DNA from: Bacteroidota bacterium
GTDB lineage: Bacteria; Bacteroidota; Bacteroidia; Bacteroidales; UBA1715
DNA: 12,500 nucleotides
Reading direction: 5' to 3'
Assembly: GCA_029266015.1 (NCBI GenBank)
Contig: JAJUFK010000047.1
Span: 1-12,500 of the forward strand
Shown here: piece by piece, positions 1 through 7,757 of the stretch
Layout of the letters: each line of letters opens with the position of its first letter
Numbering within the stretch: the stretch's first letter is position 1
The notes under the pieces: generated by a model
What the model was told of the DNA's origin: nothing
What the model saw: only the letters and a program-made list of their open reading frames with translations
Databases searched by the model: none
Program-made: the position numbers and the translations under genes

Positions 1-549
1 ACAAAATCTGTACTTGTAGTTGCATTACAAGAATAACCTTCAAATTTTGAAGCATTAAAAGCATGTAAATTTTAAGGTGAATTGATTTCTGATTTAATTT
101 CAGATCAAATTGGTAAAATTGGAGAAAAAATTGATTTAAGTTACTATGGTTCTTTTTCTGCAGAACATTGTTTTGCTTACATACATCCGGGCAATAAATT
201 ATCTACAATTGTAGGATTCAATAAAAAAGTTGATGAAGAACAAGTTGGAAAAGATGTTGCTATGCAAATAGCTGCTATGAATCCTGTTTCAATAGATAAA
301 GATGATTGTCCGACTGATATTATTGAAAAAGAAATCGAAATAGGTAAAGAACAAGCTATAAATGAGGGAAAACCTGCAGAAATGGCTGAAAAAATAGCTA
401 TTGGTAAGTTAAATAAATTCTATAAAGAAAGTACTTTGTTAAATCAAGATTTTGTAAAAGATGCAAAAATTACAATTGCACAGTATTTACAATCAAAAGA
501 TAAATTATTGACTGTGAGTGCTTTCAAACGATATGGTTTAACAAACTAA
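1..549 (+). pseudogene. tsf: Elongation factor Ts, 3' part, with two in-frame stop codons
   Basis: This is the C-terminal part of EF-Ts, the guanine-nucleotide exchange factor that recycles EF-Tu. Recognisable Ts features are the IGKIGEKIDLSYY segment, the VAMQIAAMNPVSID stretch and the ending LLNQDFVKDAKITIAQYL followed by LTVSAFKRY, the usual Ts C-terminus. Reading upstream in the same frame to the window edge still gives Ts-like sequence (KSVLVVALQE, then PSNFEALKACKF, then GELISDLISDQIGKIG), but TAA codons at 34-36 and 73-75 interrupt it. The open frame therefore begins only at a TTG at 82, which has no well-placed ribosome binding site. From recollection of the family, the two stops sit where Lys, Gln, Asn or Asp would be expected. 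Other complete genes here end in TAA and read through in the standard code, so a changed code is unlikely. The stops are real nonsense mutations or sequence errors. The gene's 5' end lies outside the window. Identity is certain; pseudogene status is uncertain. Confidence 0.75.
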
Positions 550-573
550 AAAATATTTGTAAAAATTAATTGC

Positions 574-613
574 AAAAGGAGAGTTATCATATACAACTCT
601 CCTTTTTTTTTTT
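574..613 (+). terminator. Rho-independent terminator after tsf
   Basis: A 12-bp inverted repeat (AAAAGGAGAGTT at 574-585, AACTCTCCTTTT at 595-606) encloses a 9-nt loop and runs into an uninterrupted T tract at 603-613. It starts 25 nt after the tsf stop and separates tsf from pyrH, which begins 27 nt beyond the T tract. Confidence 0.92.
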
Positions 614-639
614 AATTTTATCACATTAATTGAAAACCT

Positions 640-1350
640 ATGTTAAAATACAAAAGAATACTTTTAAAATTAAGTGGAGAATCTCTTCAAGGTAAAGAAG
701 GGCATGGTATTGATCCAATAATACTAAACTCATATGCAAATCAAATTAAGGATGTAGTTGAAATAGGTGTTGAAATAGGAGTTGTAATAGGAGGAGGTAA
801 TATTTATCGTGGATTAAAAGGCGAAAATCAAGGATACGATCGTGTGAAAGGTGATTATATGGGCATGTTAGCTACTGTAATAAATGCTTTAGCTTTACAA
901 TCTGCTTTAGAATGTATTGGGGTTCGTTCTCGTGTTATGACAGCTATTGATATGGAACCAATAGGAGAAGCATATTCAAAACTACGAATGGAACATGCTC
1001 TTACTCAAAAAGAAGTTATAATTTTTGGGGCAGGTACAGGTAATCCTTTTTTTACAACAGATACAGCATCGGCTTTACGAGCAACAGAAATGGGAGCAGA
1101 TGTATTATTAAAAGGCACAAGAGTTGACGGAATTTATAATGCAGATCCTGAGAAAGATCCAAAAGCAATTAAATTTGAGGAAATTACGTTTACAGAAGCG
1201 TATGAAAAGAAACTACAAGTAATGGATTTAACGTCATTTACAATGTGTAGAGAACATAATATTCCAATTATTGTTTTCAATATTAATAAAAATGAAGATT
1301 TGAAGAAAGTTGTGATGGGAGAAAAAATTGGTACTATTGTTAAAAATTAA
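640..1350 (+). CDS. pyrH: UMP kinase
   Basis: UMP kinase phosphorylates UMP to UDP with ATP in the cytoplasm, the committed step towards UTP and CTP. The 236-residue length is normal for the bacterial hexameric enzyme of the amino-acid-kinase fold, which is unrelated to eukaryotic UMP/CMP kinase. Visible motifs are the N-terminal phosphate loop KLSGE (10-14), GGGNIYRG (51-58), the UMP-site segment DYMGMLATVIN (72-82), GTGNPFFTTDTA (132-143), which contacts UMP and ATP, and VDGIYNADP (162-170). The ATG at 640 gives the usual MLKYKRILLKLSGE start. The gene follows the tsf terminator and is followed after only 13 nt by a lipoprotein gene, so the two are probably co-transcribed. No frr gene follows, although pyrH-frr is a common arrangement in bacteria. 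Confidence 0.97.
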   Translation: MLKYKRILLKLSGESLQGKEGHGIDPIILNSYANQIKDVVEIGVEIGVVIGGGNIYRGLKGENQGYDRVKGDYMGMLATVINALALQSALECIGVRSRVMTAIDMEPIGEAYSKLRMEHALTQKEVIIFGAGTGNPFFTTDTASALRATEMGADVLLKGTRVDGIYNADPEKDPKAIKFEEITFTEAYEKKLQVMDLTSFTMCREHNIPIIVFNINKNEDLKKVVMGEKIGTIVKN

Positions 1351-1363
1351 TACCCTTTATACC

Positions 1364-2605
1364 ATGAAAACATATGCATATTTTGTAGGATTAGCATGTT
1401 TAGTGTTTATTTCTTGTAAAGAGAAAGTTCCGGAGCATCATATAGTGTATGAAGGTAAATATTATAGAGAACCAAAACCTGTACAATATGATTCAAATGG
1501 TGATGGTAAAATTGATGCTTCTGATGATGTAATTGAAGTATTGGGAAATAGTTTAAACGTAACTAGTGCTCCAGGAGGTAAACCATTATATAAAACAAAC
1601 GAAATTATTACTCCTCCCGGTAGTGCTACAGGGTCAAATAGTTTAGTTCCAACCGGTGAACGTATGTGTTATCATGATTTACAGCGAAATTGTGATAAAT
1701 ATGGTGCATTATATGCCTATGAAACAACGGTAAATACTGATAAGGCACAGATGAAACAAATATCAGAATCTCAAAAAATAGATAAAGATAAAGACGGAGT
1801 GCTTGATTATATAAATACTCTTAGAAGCACTACAATAGATCAATTAGTGGCTAAATATTATGAGGTTGCTGCAACACAAGCAGAAACGTTGATTGAAGCA
1901 GAAACAAAAAAACAAATTAGTTCATTTTTACTTCAATCAAAAATTCAAGAAGCTATTCGTTCTTCATTACTTCAGTCATTATATGAGCATGATGATTTTG
2001 TTGATATTGCATCTGTTGAACAAAAAGTAAATGTAGCAATTGCTCAAGCTATTATTGATGCTGTAGCTGATGCTAATTTGAGTGCGTTTATATCATCTCA
2101 AAAGTTACAACAAATTGCTTTTACTGTTTCAGAACCCGTAGCAGCAAATGTTGCAGATGATATTGCAAAACAAATATCAACAGCAATTATTGCCGAGTAT
2201 AAACAAATGATTCAATCAGGAACAATGCAATATGTTCAAGGTATTTGTCCTGATGGTTATTATATTCCATCTGATGTTGATTGGATGATATTTGAGTTAG
2301 CTCTAGGAATGTCATCTCAAGATTTAACAAAATATGGTGAAACAGTAACAAATAGAGGAGCATCAGCTCAAGTGCCTAATAAAATGGTTAAAGATCATGG
2401 ATTTGAGTATGGTGGGTATATGAGTATAAATGGAACATATGCCCAATTAGGTGAAGCTGGGGTATATTGGTCTTCAACTATTGGTACCGATGAAAAAGGT
2501 GATTATGTATGGGTGCGTCAAATAGACACAAGTTATACCGGAGTATTACGATATAAACATTATGAGAAATCCGGATTAAGTATACGATGTTTCAAAAAAC
2601 CATAA
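1364..2605 (+). CDS. Lipoprotein with split FISUMP-like domain and EF-hand-like loops
   Basis: Predicted 413-residue lipoprotein of unknown function. The ATG at 1364 was chosen because it directly precedes a lipoprotein signal peptide (MKTYAYFVGLACLVFISC, lipidated Cys18); an upstream in-frame start at 1328 would overlap pyrH and spoil that signal. Residues 43-54 (DSNGDGKIDASD) match a dockerin/EF-hand calcium loop, and 140-148 (DKDKDGVLD) resemble a second. Residues 100-120 (MCYHDLQRNC, YGALYAYE) and 294-411 (CPDGYYIPSDVDW, YWSS at 368-371, a C-terminal LSIRCF) match the start and end of the FISUMP domain (Fibrobacter succinogenes major paralogous domain, TIGR02145), common in surface proteins of Bacteroidota and Fibrobacteres. 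The roughly 170 residues between are alanine- and glutamine-rich and probably helical, which is unusual because these two blocks are normally close together. The gene lies 13 nt after pyrH. The domain assignment is from memory of the motif, fairly confident. Confidence 0.8.
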   Translation: MKTYAYFVGLACLVFISCKEKVPEHHIVYEGKYYREPKPVQYDSNGDGKIDASDDVIEVLGNSLNVTSAPGGKPLYKTNEIITPPGSATGSNSLVPTGERMCYHDLQRNCDKYGALYAYETTVNTDKAQMKQISESQKIDKDKDGVLDYINTLRSTTIDQLVAKYYEVAATQAETLIEAETKKQISSFLLQSKIQEAIRSSLLQSLYEHDDFVDIASVEQKVNVAIAQAIIDAVADANLSAFISSQKLQQIAFTVSEPVAANVADDIAKQISTAIIAEYKQMIQSGTMQYVQGICPDGYYIPSDVDWMIFELALGMSSQDLTKYGETVTNRGASAQVPNKMVKDHGFEYGGYMSINGTYAQLGEAGVYWSSTIGTDEKGDYVWVRQIDTSYTGVLRYKHYEKSGLSIRCFKKP

Positions 2606-2613
2606 TTATATAT

Positions 2614-2651
2614 AAAAACCTCAAATTCAATTGAATTTGAGGTTTTTTTTT
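2614..2651 (+). terminator. Palindromic Rho-independent terminator after the lipoprotein gene
   Basis: A perfect inverted repeat with 17-bp arms (2614-2630 and 2631-2647; core CCTCAAATTCAA / TTGAATTTGAGG) has no spacer, so the innermost bases form the loop. It is followed by nine T residues at 2643-2651 and lies 8 nt after the stop codon. The flanking A5 run makes it potentially bidirectional. Confidence 0.92.
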
Positions 2652-2657
2652 GTCTTT

Positions 2658-2689
2658 TTTGCTTTTTCTATTAAAAATACGTATATTCA
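2658..2689 (+). promoter_or_regulatory. Candidate Bacteroidota-type promoter
   Basis: A TTTG at 2658-2661 is separated by 20 nt from TATATTCA at 2682-2689, which matches TAnnTTTG except at its last two bases. The spacing fits the known Bacteroidota sigma factor pattern. It lies between the preceding terminator and the start at 2725, where a promoter is required. Confidence 0.5.
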
Positions 2690-2724
2690 CATAATATTTA
2701 GAAAACTATTTAAGAATATATTCA

Positions 2725-4710
2725 ATGGGGAAAATGCGGATACTTTTTTTTCTTTGTCTACTTTTTGTACAAATGCTTCATTACAGTTTTGGACAATCAT
2801 CGGTAGATACCTTGAAAATATATAAAAAAGCTAAATCAGCTCCTTTTTATGTTTCAAAAAATCCCCAAAAATTGTCAAGATATCTTACATCAGGATTACA
2901 AAACGATGCAGAAAAGGTTTTAGCAATATCATATTGGATTTGTAATAATATTTCATATAAATACATGGGACAAATTTCTCGTTCTGTTGAAATTAAAAGT
3001 TCTCATAAAATATTACAGCAGAAAAAAGCAACAAGTATAGAATATGCTAAACTTTTTAAAGAGTTATGTGCTGTTGTTAATATTCCGTCAGAAATTGTTC
3101 ACGGGTATGTAAAAGATTTTGATTTTTTCCCTGGTGATACATTATATAGAGCAGAATATGCTTGGAATGTAGTTAAAATTTCTAATGAATGGCATATTAT
3201 AGATTTAACTCTTGCTGCAAATGATTTGGAACCCGATGGTACTCCGTTTTCAAAATTTATGTGGGCAGTATTACGTAAACCTACAACTGTAAAAATGAAA
3301 CCGGTAAAACGCTATTCACCTCAATGGATTTGCGTTCCTCCTCATAAAGCAATATATACTCATATGCCTATATTACCAATGTTTCAATTGTTGGAATATA
3401 CTATTACAATTGATGTTTTTATGCGAGGTGATTCTATTATAAATCAATATGTAGGAAGATATCCACAAAAAACAAGATATTATTTTGATTTAGAAAAATA
3501 TGTTACGTTGAACGATGTTGATAAATACGTGTATGTGGCAAAAAACACATTACTTGAAAATCCTTTTGCACATTTTAATGCCGCTATTTATTATTATTTT
3601 GCTGTTGAACATTTCAAAAAGAAAAATTATTTAGAAGAAAAAGGACGGTTGTTTGCTCTACAAGATGAAATTCGACCTATGTTAGTTTATTCTAATTATG
3701 CCGATTCATTGTTCGTGCTTTCTGTTACAGACGATGTTAAAGAATTAAAAGCTTTCCAAGCAAGAAGTGAAAAATGGAAGCGTGATTTAGCAGAATATAA
3801 TAAAATTCATTCAGCAAATAGTCAAGAGTTAATTAAGCGTTATATGAAGCAAACACAAAATATAAAACGCATAAAAACTCAAAACGATGCAATTGTATCA
3901 TATATTCAAAAAAATAAATCTATTGTTTCAGATAAAACAATTATAGATCAACCAAGACCAATGGTTCAAAAAAATGCTGATATGTATGAAGCAATAGCTT
4001 TAAAATCTCAAGTTGATTCTATGGGAATAGTTATCAAAAAAATTCAAAAGTATTTAGATAATCAAATAGGATTTGTATCAAAAAATGATGCACAAAAGGC
4101 ATTGCAAAATGAACAAAATGCGTTGAAAATAAACCAAAAGAATACACGAGTATTGCGTAATTATATTACAAAAAAGGGTAATTCTATGCCTATGGTTTAT
4201 TTAACTAATAAATCAATTGAGAAAAAGTTGTATAAAGAAAATTTATTTACTATTGATAGTTTAAATAAGAATGCAACAGATACATTGTTAAATTTTTTAA
4301 GTGTTCAGCAACCAATAGTTTTTGAACAAATTAAGATGTATAATAGTTTAATTGTGGCGTATTGTAAACAATTGCAGACAATTAAATCAAAATTACAAAA
4401 TGGAATAGGTGAAGATACTTTATACATAACTGCAGTCAAAGAATATACCGATTATATGGAACGAGTTTCAAACGAGTTTGTAAAAGCCGCTATTGCTTTG
4501 CCTGAAATTTCAAAAATTCTACATGAACATATAGAATTATTACAAGAATGTATTAAGCATTTCAAAAAAGATAATGAATTAGAAGTAAGCAGACACGCTC
4601 AATATATGGAATATCGTAAAAAGTTTAGACAAATAGATACTGAATATATTAAGCATTTTCAAGCGGTAAATAAAGAATATCGTAAAATAATTCAAAAGGC
4701 ATTAAAATAG
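2725..4710 (+). CDS. Secreted protein with degenerate transglutaminase-like domain and helical tail
   Basis: Predicted exported 661-residue protein of unknown function. A signal peptide covers about residues 1-24 (hydrophobic RILFFLCLLFVQM, likely cleavage near SFG-Q); the ATG at 2734 is an equally possible start. Residues 60-165 resemble the transglutaminase-like fold: a helical lead-in (KVLAISYWICNNISY), then KKATSIEYAKLFKELC, IVHGYVKD, AEYAWNVVKISNEWHIIDLT. In active members the first motif carries the nucleophilic Cys and the second the His (typically HAWN). Here these positions are Ser104 and Tyr145, and only Asp160 remains, so hydrolase or protease activity is unlikely. Residues 200-330 look like a mixed structural domain. 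From about 340 to the end the protein is rich in Lys, Gln, Asn and Glu and probably forms long helices or coiled coils. The gene stands alone, with a terminator upstream, and converges on trpD, which ends 5 nt away. A structural or binding role at the cell surface or in the periplasm is inference. Confidence 0.8.
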   Translation: MGKMRILFFLCLLFVQMLHYSFGQSSVDTLKIYKKAKSAPFYVSKNPQKLSRYLTSGLQNDAEKVLAISYWICNNISYKYMGQISRSVEIKSSHKILQQKKATSIEYAKLFKELCAVVNIPSEIVHGYVKDFDFFPGDTLYRAEYAWNVVKISNEWHIIDLTLAANDLEPDGTPFSKFMWAVLRKPTTVKMKPVKRYSPQWICVPPHKAIYTHMPILPMFQLLEYTITIDVFMRGDSIINQYVGRYPQKTRYYFDLEKYVTLNDVDKYVYVAKNTLLENPFAHFNAAIYYYFAVEHFKKKNYLEEKGRLFALQDEIRPMLVYSNYADSLFVLSVTDDVKELKAFQARSEKWKRDLAEYNKIHSANSQELIKRYMKQTQNIKRIKTQNDAIVSYIQKNKSIVSDKTIIDQPRPMVQKNADMYEAIALKSQVDSMGIVIKKIQKYLDNQIGFVSKNDAQKALQNEQNALKINQKNTRVLRNYITKKGNSMPMVYLTNKSIEKKLYKENLFTIDSLNKNATDTLLNFLSVQQPIVFEQIKMYNSLIVAYCKQLQTIKSKLQNGIGEDTLYITAVKEYTDYMERVSNEFVKAAIALPEISKILHEHIELLQECIKHFKKDNELEVSRHAQYMEYRKKFRQIDTEYIKHFQAVNKEYRKIIQKALK

Positions 4711-4715
4711 TTATA

Positions 4716-5705
4716 TTATTTTTGTGTAAGTTTTTTCAATACAGTAAGAGCTTTACCGCTTTCTAATGATTCTCGAGCTTGAGCTAAACATTCTTCAATA
4801 CTTTGATGTATCTTAATACTTTTAATCCCAATTGCAGCATTTGCTAAAACAACATTTATTTGTGCTTGAGTTGCTTTGTTTGTTAGAATTTGCATACAAA
4901 TTTTTACAGCATCATCAATAGTATTACCGCCATCAATTTGAGAAGGTGCTAAAGGTAAAAAACCAAAATCATAGGGAGTTACAATTCGTTCAAATGTATT
5001 TGACATTAATTTTACCTGTCCGGTTAACGAAATTTCATCGTATCCGTCGAGCCCATGAACTATAATGAATTGTTTATTATTTTTTTGAAAAAGATATTTA
5101 TAAATTCTACCTACTTCCAAATTATATACACCTACTGACTGAGCTGTGGGATTTGAAGGATTAACTAAAGGACCTGCCATGTTAAAAAATGTTCTTACTA
5201 TGAGTTGTTTTCGAATTGGAGCTACTTCTTTCATAGTCGGATGAAACAATGGAGCATGCATATAGCACATGCCTGCTTTTTCTATATCGTTTTGTAATTT
5301 AGCCGAATCTGTTGAAAAAGTATATCCTAAAGCCTCCATTAAATTTGAAGAACCACATCCTGATGATACACCATAATTTCCGTGTTTTGCTACATTAATA
5401 CCGGCGCCGGCAACTATAAATGATGCAATAGTTGAAATGTTAAACGTGTTTTTTCCATCGCCGCCGGTACCACACATATCTATGGTATCATAGTCCTGTA
5501 AATTTACAGAAATACATGATTCTTTCAATGCTTCAACAAATCCATTCATTTCATCAATTGTTATTGAACGCATTGAAAATACAGTTAAAAAGGAAGCTAT
5601 TTGAATATCATTATATTTTTTCTCACGTATATTATGAATTATTTCTTTAGCTTGTTCTTTTGATAGAGTTTGATATGTATATAAATATTGAAGAATTTCT
5701 TTCAT
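4716..5705 (-). CDS. trpD: Anthranilate phosphoribosyltransferase
   Basis: TrpD transfers the phosphoribosyl group of PRPP to anthranilate, the second step of tryptophan synthesis, in the cytoplasm. At 329 residues it is a normal-length stand-alone enzyme, not fused to TrpG. Family motifs are visible in order: the PRPP loop CGTGGDGKNTFNIST (78-92), KHGNYGVSSGCGSSN (107-121), the anthranilate-site segment HPTMKEVAPIRKQL (155-168), NMAGPLVNP (175-183) and GLDGYDEIS (218-226), whose Asp-Glu pair binds magnesium. The start lies 14 nt after trpG, so the genes are co-transcribed. It is the last gene of the operon: the next gene is convergent and ends 5 nt from trpD. No clear terminator hairpin lies in that gap, so transcripts from the two strands may overlap. 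Confidence 0.97.
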   Translation of the reverse strand: MKEILQYLYTYQTLSKEQAKEIIHNIREKKYNDIQIASFLTVFSMRSITIDEMNGFVEALKESCISVNLQDYDTIDMCGTGGDGKNTFNISTIASFIVAGAGINVAKHGNYGVSSGCGSSNLMEALGYTFSTDSAKLQNDIEKAGMCYMHAPLFHPTMKEVAPIRKQLIVRTFFNMAGPLVNPSNPTAQSVGVYNLEVGRIYKYLFQKNNKQFIIVHGLDGYDEISLTGQVKLMSNTFERIVTPYDFGFLPLAPSQIDGGNTIDDAVKICMQILTNKATQAQINVVLANAAIGIKSIKIHQSIEECLAQARESLESGKALTVLKKLTQK

Positions 5706-5719
5706 TGCTTATTACAAAT

Positions 5720-6289
5720 TTAAATTGTTAACCAATTTTGAATTAATTTTTTACCTTTTGGAGTTAATACCGATTCAGGATGATATTGAACACCTCTTAC
5801 ATTATGAGTTTTGTGTTTTACACTCATTACTTCGCCTAATTCGTCAACAGCAGTTATAATAAAACAATCAGGTAAGGTATTTTTTACAGCATTCCAAGAA
5901 TGATATCTGCCTGCTAAAAAGGTTTTGTCAAAACCGGAATATAATTCATCATTACCTATTATAGTAAGTAAAGATTCAACGCCATGATAAACAGTAGGCA
6001 TATTAAAAATTTCACCACCATATGCTTCAACAATAGCTTGATGACCCAAACAAACTCCAAGTATATTTTTGGTAGCACCATATTGTTTTATAACTTGAGG
6101 CATTATCCCTGCTTCAGATGGTATACCCGGCCCAGGAGACAATAATATTTTATCATACATTGCTACTGCGTCTATTGAAATTTCATTATTCCGAAAAACA
6201 TCTACGGTATCTGTTGTTAATTCTTTTATATAATGTATAAGATTATATGTAAAAGAATCGTAATTGTCTAGAACTAATATTTTTGCCAT
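5720..6289 (-). CDS. trpG: Anthranilate synthase, glutamine amidotransferase subunit
   Basis: TrpG hydrolyses glutamine and channels ammonia to TrpE for anthranilate formation. The 189-residue class I amidotransferase has the NYDSFTYNL start (9-17), oxyanion loop SPGPG (51-55), nucleophile Cys80 in GVCLGHQ and the His170-Glu172 pair in HPES. The segment YHSWN (129-133) is typical of the TrpG/PabA group. PabA uses the same fold and cannot be excluded by sequence alone, since one subunit may serve both folate and Trp synthesis, but the position between trpE and trpD and the Trp attenuator upstream argue for TrpG. It lies 11 nt after trpE and 14 nt before trpD. Confidence 0.96.
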   Translation of the reverse strand: MAKILVLDNYDSFTYNLIHYIKELTTDTVDVFRNNEISIDAVAMYDKILLSPGPGIPSEAGIMPQVIKQYGATKNILGVCLGHQAIVEAYGGEIFNMPTVYHGVESLLTIIGNDELYSGFDKTFLAGRYHSWNAVKNTLPDCFIITAVDELGEVMSVKHKTHNVRGVQYHPESVLTPKGKKLIQNWLTI

Positions 6290-6300
6290 AATTATATTTG

Positions 6301-7710
6301 TTATAATTGTTCTGCTTTGTGAATAGCACTTTTTAATGCCGCTAATTTATTGTTAATTTCTTGTAGTTCATTTTCTTCAATTGATTTAGCAACAACACCT
6401 GCGCCTGCTTGATAGTATAATATATTATCTTTACTTAAAAATGAACGTATCATAATAGCTTGATTTACATTGCCATGTATGTCAATATATCCTAAACTGC
6501 CTCCATAAAATCCACGACCTTGATTTTCGTAAGTGTCAATCAATTCCATAGCTCTGTATTTAGGAGCTCCGGAAAGGGTTCCTGCCGGAAAAGTATCTGC
6601 AATAAGTTGAATTGGATTGGTTTGAGAATTTAATTGTGCCGATACTTTTGAAACCATATGTAATACATGCGAAAAATATTGTATTTCTCTATATTTTTCA
6701 ACAGTTACATTATGTCCGTTTCTACTTAAATCGTTTCGAGCTAAATCAACTAACATAATATGTTCTGAATTTTCTTTTGGGTCAGCAGCTAATTGTTTTG
6801 CTAGTTCGGCATCTTTTATATCGTCACCGGTTCTGCGAAAAGTACCTGCAATTGGGTTTATAGTTGCTTTATTTTCTCTTATAACAATTTGAGATTCCGG
6901 TGATGAACCAAAAATTTTAAATGTGCCAAAATCAAAAAAGAATAAGTATGGTGAGGGATTTATTGAACGAAGAGTTCTATATACGTTAAATTCGTCGCCG
7001 GTAAATGCTTGAGAAAATTGACGAGAAAGAACAATTTGAATAACGTCACCTCTGAAACAATGTTTTTTACCATTTTTAATAACTTCTATAAATTCAGAAT
7101 CTGTAAAATTTGACGATTCTTTTCCTACCGTATTAAATGAATATGTACAAAAATTTTTATTTAAAATTATTGATTCAATTTCTGATAGAGTGCTTGGTTG
7201 ATTTTCAAAAACGTTTTCTATAATATGCATTTCGCTTTTAAAATGGTTAAATGCAACGATATATTTATAGAAATTAAAAAAAATCTCGGGAATTTCATTT
7301 TCTTTTTTAGTTGGGGTATGCAATTCTATTGTTTCAAAATATTTTACTGCATCATATGAATTGTAACCAAAAAAACCTTCAACCCGCAGTGGTATTGTAG
7401 CTTTAGAAATACTAAACGATTGAAAAAAATCATGCATTTGTTGGGGAACAAAATATTTTGATTTTTGAATTTCTAATAGTTCTGAAGTACCATCGGGATA
7501 TTGTTTTGTAAGAATTGAATTTTGAACTTGTATATATGCTATAGGTTCAAAACATACAATAGAATAACTGTTTTCATCTCCATTAAAATCAGTACTTTCC
7601 AGAAGTAATGGGTTTGAAAATTTATCTCGAATTTTTAAATACACATTTACCGGAGTTAGCGTGTCGGCTAAAATGGTTTTTGAATAGGTTGTAATTTCAA
7701 ATTTTTTCAT
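6301..7710 (-). CDS. trpE: Anthranilate synthase, large (chorismate-binding) subunit
   Basis: TrpE converts chorismate to anthranilate using ammonia from TrpG, the first committed step of tryptophan synthesis. At 469 residues it is full length. The N-terminal part carries LLLES (35-39) and the middle carries NPSPY (251-255); in known TrpE proteins these form the tryptophan feedback-inhibition site, so allosteric inhibition is likely retained. The chorismate-binding domain shows AGTFRRTGDD (288-297), EHIMLVDLARNDL (316-328), PAGTLSGAPK (375-384), RGFYGGSLGYID (399-410) and a final acidic EENELQE, which helps hold magnesium. The first gene of trpEGD, it starts 13 nt downstream of the leader terminator's T tract, so its expression should depend on attenuation. 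PabB is the alternative assignment, disfavoured by the LLES motif and the trp leader. Confidence 0.97.
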   Translation of the reverse strand: MKKFEITTYSKTILADTLTPVNVYLKIRDKFSNPLLLESTDFNGDENSYSIVCFEPIAYIQVQNSILTKQYPDGTSELLEIQKSKYFVPQQMHDFFQSFSISKATIPLRVEGFFGYNSYDAVKYFETIELHTPTKKENEIPEIFFNFYKYIVAFNHFKSEMHIIENVFENQPSTLSEIESIILNKNFCTYSFNTVGKESSNFTDSEFIEVIKNGKKHCFRGDVIQIVLSRQFSQAFTGDEFNVYRTLRSINPSPYLFFFDFGTFKIFGSSPESQIVIRENKATINPIAGTFRRTGDDIKDAELAKQLAADPKENSEHIMLVDLARNDLSRNGHNVTVEKYREIQYFSHVLHMVSKVSAQLNSQTNPIQLIADTFPAGTLSGAPKYRAMELIDTYENQGRGFYGGSLGYIDIHGNVNQAIMIRSFLSKDNILYYQAGAGVVAKSIEENELQEINNKLAALKSAIHKAEQL

Positions 7711-7722
7711 AACTGATATATT

Positions 7723-7757
7723 AAAAAAAAAGCCTGCCTCGTGTGAGGCAAGCTTTT
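7723..7757 (-). terminator. Attenuator terminator of the trp operon leader
   Basis: Read on the minus strand, AAAAGCTTGCCTC (7757-7745) pairs with GAGGCAGGCTTTT (7740-7728) around a 4-nt loop: 13 bp with one G-U pair, followed directly by a T tract ending at 7723. It lies between the Trp-rich leader peptide and the trpE start and is the decision hairpin of the attenuator. Confidence 0.92.

Noticed and set aside
34..75. Stop-codon reassignment (TAA as sense)
   Set aside because: tsf, pyrH, the lipoprotein, trp genes and others end at TAA in the expected place and contain no internal TAA, so a changed genetic code is not supported.
1328..1363. Upstream start for the lipoprotein gene overlapping pyrH
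   Set aside because: It would put 12 extra residues in front of a good lipoprotein signal peptide; the ATG at 1364 fits better.
2631..2825. 64-residue plus-strand open frame
   Set aside because: It starts inside the lipoprotein terminator and overlaps the signal peptide of the 2725 gene in another frame; no protein-like features.
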